16,240 bases of DNA from positions 1 through 16,240 of the forward strand of contig JAEXJH010000459.1 of NCBI GenBank assembly GCA_023445955.1. Direction: 5' to 3'. Shown piece after piece: positions 13,834 to 16,240 of the stretch; within the stretch, counting starts at the first letter, position 1; each line of letters starts with the position of its first letter. Under the pieces are notes generated by a model. It searched no databases and was not told the DNA's origin. It saw only the letters and a program-made list of their open reading frames with translations. The translations under genes were made by a program, and so were the position numbers. The DNA comes from Pseudomonadota bacterium (GTDB taxonomy: Bacteria > Pseudomonadota > Alphaproteobacteria > Caulobacterales > Caulobacteraceae).

Positions 13834-16240
13834 CTAGAACGCGGCCTTGAGGGTGACCTGGTAGCTACGGCCCACTTGGTAGGTGAAGGTGTTGGCCGCC
13901 CCGCCCTGGGCCGAGGTCTCGGCCAGCATGTTCGTGCCGGCGATCAACGCCTTGCCCTTGGACGAGGTGATGTCCTGGGTGTCGAACAGGTTCAGCAGCT
14001 GGCCCTGCAGGCTGAAATGGCCAAGGTGGTAGGTGGCCGACAGGTCGGCCTGGCTGAAGGCCTTGATCCGGCCGGTCGGTCCGGCGGCGCCCGAGGCGGC
14101 GACGGCGTACTGGGTGCCGATGAACTTGTCGTTGAGGGTGACGATCAGGCTGTCGTCCGAGGTGAAGAGGTCATGACGCTCCGAACGAATGCCGGCCGCG
14201 GCGGTGCCGCGCGGGGCCTTGGCCAGCTGGTGGCCGTTGTAGCCGGCGTTGTACGGGTCGTCCTTGCCCGTGGCCTGGTTGACCGTGCCGTTGGCGAACA
14301 CGCTGAAGCCGTAGGGCAGCACGTAGGTCGCCTGCAGCTCGATCCCCTTGTAGGTCGCGCCGCCGAAGTTGGTCTGGAAGGTCTCGCCGGTCGCCAGGTC
14401 GGTGTCGGTCTGGATCTTGTGCTGGAAGTCGATCCAGTAGGCGTCGGCGTCGATGGTCAGCCTGCCCGAGTTGAACACCGTGCCGATCTGGTAGTTGGTC
14501 GACAGCTGCGGCTGAACGCGGTTGTTGCTGGGCTTGTTGACGTAGAACGAGCTGATGTCGGGCACCAGGAAGCCCTGGGCGTATTGACCGTAGACGGACC
14601 AGTTCGAGGCGATCCGGTAGTTGGCGGTCAGGAACGGCAGGGTCTTGGTGTAGACGCCCGAGACGTCCATCGGCTGGATCGAGTTCTTCACCGCCACGGC
14701 CGGGGCGCGGACGTAGAGATCGAAGTGCACGTACTTGATCCCGGGCGTGACGGTCAGCTTGTCGTTCGGCTTCCACTCGAACTGAGCGAAGGGCTGGTAC
14801 TGATGCCAGCCGGAATATTCGTTGTAGGCGATGTTCAGCGGGACCTGGCAGGCGCCGTCCCAGGTCTTGCCCGGCGCAACCTGCTTGCCCCAGTCGCCGC
14901 AGGCGCTCTGGCCGGCGATGACGGCCGCCTTTTCCCGATAGTCGGGAGCCTGGGTCAGCAGATCGACGTCGAAACGCGCACGACCGGTCTTGGCCAGTTC
15001 GTACATCGCGCCGACCGTCAGCTTGCCGACGCCCTCGAACTCCTTGTCGAACTTCAGGACGTCGCCGCGCACGCGGTACTTGTTGCGCTTCCAGTAGCCC
15101 GGCAGGCCGTTGACCTTCAGGCCGGAGGCGTAGCCGGCGCCGCCGGCCGGATAGGCCGCCGCCGGCGTCAGGATCACCTTGTTGGCCGCGGCCAGGGCCG
15201 TCGCGCCGAGCGAGGCGTCCGCGCCGTTGTTGGCGGCCGAGAGGGTCTTGTTCGAGTACCAGTACTCATAGGCGGTGTTCTGGACGCGCAGGCCCTCGGC
15301 CAGTTCGCCTTCCAAGCGCAGATAGCCGAACTCCGTCGACTTGCGGGTGAAGTTGTAGCCCTTGTAGGTCTGCAGGGTCGGGTCGTTGCTCAGGGCGAAG
15401 CGTTTGCCGTAGAGCTCGGTCTGGGCGACCGTAGCGGCGCTGCTGGCGTCGCCCTGGTAGTAGGTGTTGTAGTTGTGGGTGTAGAGGGCCGTCAGGTTCC
15501 ACTTCTCGCCCAGCGGCACGCCGACCTTGATGAACTGGTTGTAGCCGTCGCTGCCGCTGTTGGTCAGGTAGCCGTCGGTCTTGTATTCCATGAAGTTCAG
15601 GGTGGCGTTGAGGCCGTGCAGGCGCTCGACCGGGCCGGTGGCCAGGGTCGTCACCGCCTGCTGCGTGCCGAAGCTGCCCAGCGTGAGGGTCTGACGGGCC
15701 GACATGCGCTCCTCGAACGGCAGCGAGAACAGGTTCACCGAGCCGCCGAAATTGGCCTGGCCCAGATCCGTCGCCTGGCCGGGGCCACGGTCGATCACGA
15801 CGCCGCCGATGGTCGAGGACGGGAAGAACGAGTTCGAGTGGTGGCTCGGGCCGTTGGTGTCGCCCCAAGCGATGCCGTCATAGGTGACGTTGAACTCGCC
15901 GTCCTGGAAGCCGCGCATGGTGATCTTGGCGCCGTCCGTCGCGCCCGAGCCGTTCGGGTTCGGCGTGGTGGCCATCGACGGCGCGAGGATGGCGGTGGTG
16001 GTGTAGTCGCCGACGCGCGGGGCGCTTTCCTCGATGAACTTGCGGGTGATCACCGCTTGAGGCTCGGTCGCCGTCAGCGAGGCCGAGACCGGCGCGACAT
16101 TGGCCGCGTGGCCCTTCAGCGCGGTGATGACCACCGCATCCACTTCCCTTTCCTGCTGGCCAGCCGGGGTTTCGGCGGCGCGGGCCGCGCCCGCGCACAG
16201 CGCCAGGACGAGCATCGAGCCGGAAGCCAAGGTCTCCAGG
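13834..16240 (-). CDS. TonB-dependent outer-membrane receptor (5' end at or beyond window edge)
   Basis: This is a TonB-energised outer-membrane importer with about 800 residues visible. The N-terminal hydrophobic segment SMLVLALCAGAARA is the core and end of a signal peptide, followed by a TonB-box-like VDAVVITA. The plug includes ITMRGFQDGEFNVTYDGIAW and VVIDRGPGQATDLGQANFGG. The barrel includes the two-Cys loop SACGDWGKQVAPGKTWDGAC and YAQGFLVPDISSFYV, and ends QVTLKAAF with the terminal Phe. A TTG at 16230 is available, but it gives no basic n-region and the frame stays open to the edge (CTG GAG ACC), so the real start probably lies just outside. It is the first visible gene of the operon with the phosphatase and propeller. 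Its substrate is unknown; a phosphorylated compound is inferred from the neighbour. Confidence 0.94.
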   Translation of the reverse strand, partial: LETLASGSMLVLALCAGAARAAETPAGQQEREVDAVVITALKGHAANVAPVSASLTATEPQAVITRKFIEESAPRVGDYTTTAILAPSMATTPNPNGSGATDGAKITMRGFQDGEFNVTYDGIAWGDTNGPSHHSNSFFPSSTIGGVVIDRGPGQATDLGQANFGGSVNLFSLPFEERMSARQTLTLGSFGTQQAVTTLATGPVERLHGLNATLNFMEYKTDGYLTNSGSDGYNQFIKVGVPLGEKWNLTALYTHNYNTYYQGDASSAATVAQTELYGKRFALSNDPTLQTYKGYNFTRKSTEFGYLRLEGELAEGLRVQNTAYEYWYSNKTLSAANNGADASLGATALAAANKVILTPAAAYPAGGAGYASGLKVNGLPGYWKRNKYRVRGDVLKFDKEFEGVGKLTVGAMYELAKTGRARFDVDLLTQAPDYREKAAVIAGQSACGDWGKQVAPGKTWDGACQVPLNIAYNEYSGWHQYQPFAQFEWKPNDKLTVTPGIKYVHFDLYVRAPAVAVKNSIQPMDVSGVYTKTLPFLTANYRIASNWSVYGQYAQGFLVPDISSFYVNKPSNNRVQPQLSTNYQIGTVFNSGRLTIDADAYWIDFQHKIQTDTDLATGETFQTNFGGATYKGIELQATYVLPYGFSVFANGTVNQATGKDDPYNAGYNGHQLAKAPRGTAAAGIRSERHDLFTSDDSLIVTLNDKFIGTQYAVAASGAAGPTGRIKAFSQADLSATYHLGHFSLQGQLLNLFDTQDITSSKGKALIAGTNMLAETSAQGGAANTFTYQVGRSYQVTLKAAF

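Noticed and set aside
1..16240. CRISPR arrays, tRNA or rRNA genes, insertion sequences, phage or plasmid genes
   Set aside because: I saw no spaced repeat array, cloverleaf or rRNA-like tract, transposase or integrase motif, or terminal inverted repeats. Composition looks even throughout.

Overview
The window is GC-rich (roughly two thirds G+C by eye) and almost fully coding. It looks like a chromosomal segment of an alphaproteobacterium, most likely a Caulobacteraceae member such as Caulobacter or Phenylobacterium. The reasons are two large TonB-dependent receptors (TBDRs), one with an EEVIVTGSRI-type TonB box, two OmpR-type two-component systems, short ATGA-coupled operons and the codon bias. 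The genus is an inference; there is no rRNA or other marker gene. I see no tRNA, rRNA, CRISPR array, insertion sequence or phage gene, and no gene-free stretch longer than about 200 bases.

Region A (1-4025, plus): the 3' part of a TBDR that begins before the window, followed 37 bases later by an NAD-type isocitrate/isopropylmalate dehydrogenase-family enzyme. An 8-bp-stem hairpin sits across the receptor stop codon.

Region B (4026-9685): a tricarboxylate-type sensing and uptake module. It holds a TctD-like response regulator (plus), a CitMHS-family citrate transporter (minus) and a TctE-like sensor kinase (plus). The kinase is coupled by ATGA to an extracellular solute-binding protein with no ABC permease or ATPase nearby, and a TerC-family membrane protein follows. 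The cognate regulator and kinase are separated by an antisense transporter gene, with no visible terminator between regulator and transporter. The regulator promoter carries a direct repeat (TAAGTTACA/TAAATTACA, 21 bp apart). The divergent transporter/kinase promoter carries a PHO-box-like direct repeat and two perfect palindromes.

Region C (9686-16240): a second OmpR-type regulator and HAMP-type sensor kinase pair (plus) converges on a minus-strand operon of TBDR, class A PAP2 acid phosphatase and secreted YncE-like beta-propeller. The kinase and propeller stop codons overlap on one CTAG. A perfect 17-bp tandem duplication at the regulator/kinase junction has created a 6-codon mini-ORF linked by ATGA at both ends. 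Two tandem 15-bp dyads with compensatory arm changes lie just upstream of the propeller gene.

Working model: region B senses a carboxylate such as citrate in the periplasm, with the solute-binding protein as an accessory sensor, and controls a proton or metal-citrate symporter. Region A may supply outer-membrane import and an oxidative step on a related hydroxy-acid. Region C looks like a phosphorylated-substrate scavenging operon (outer-membrane receptor plus periplasmic phosphatase) with its own two-component system. Gene families are read from motifs; substrates and regulatory links are inference.
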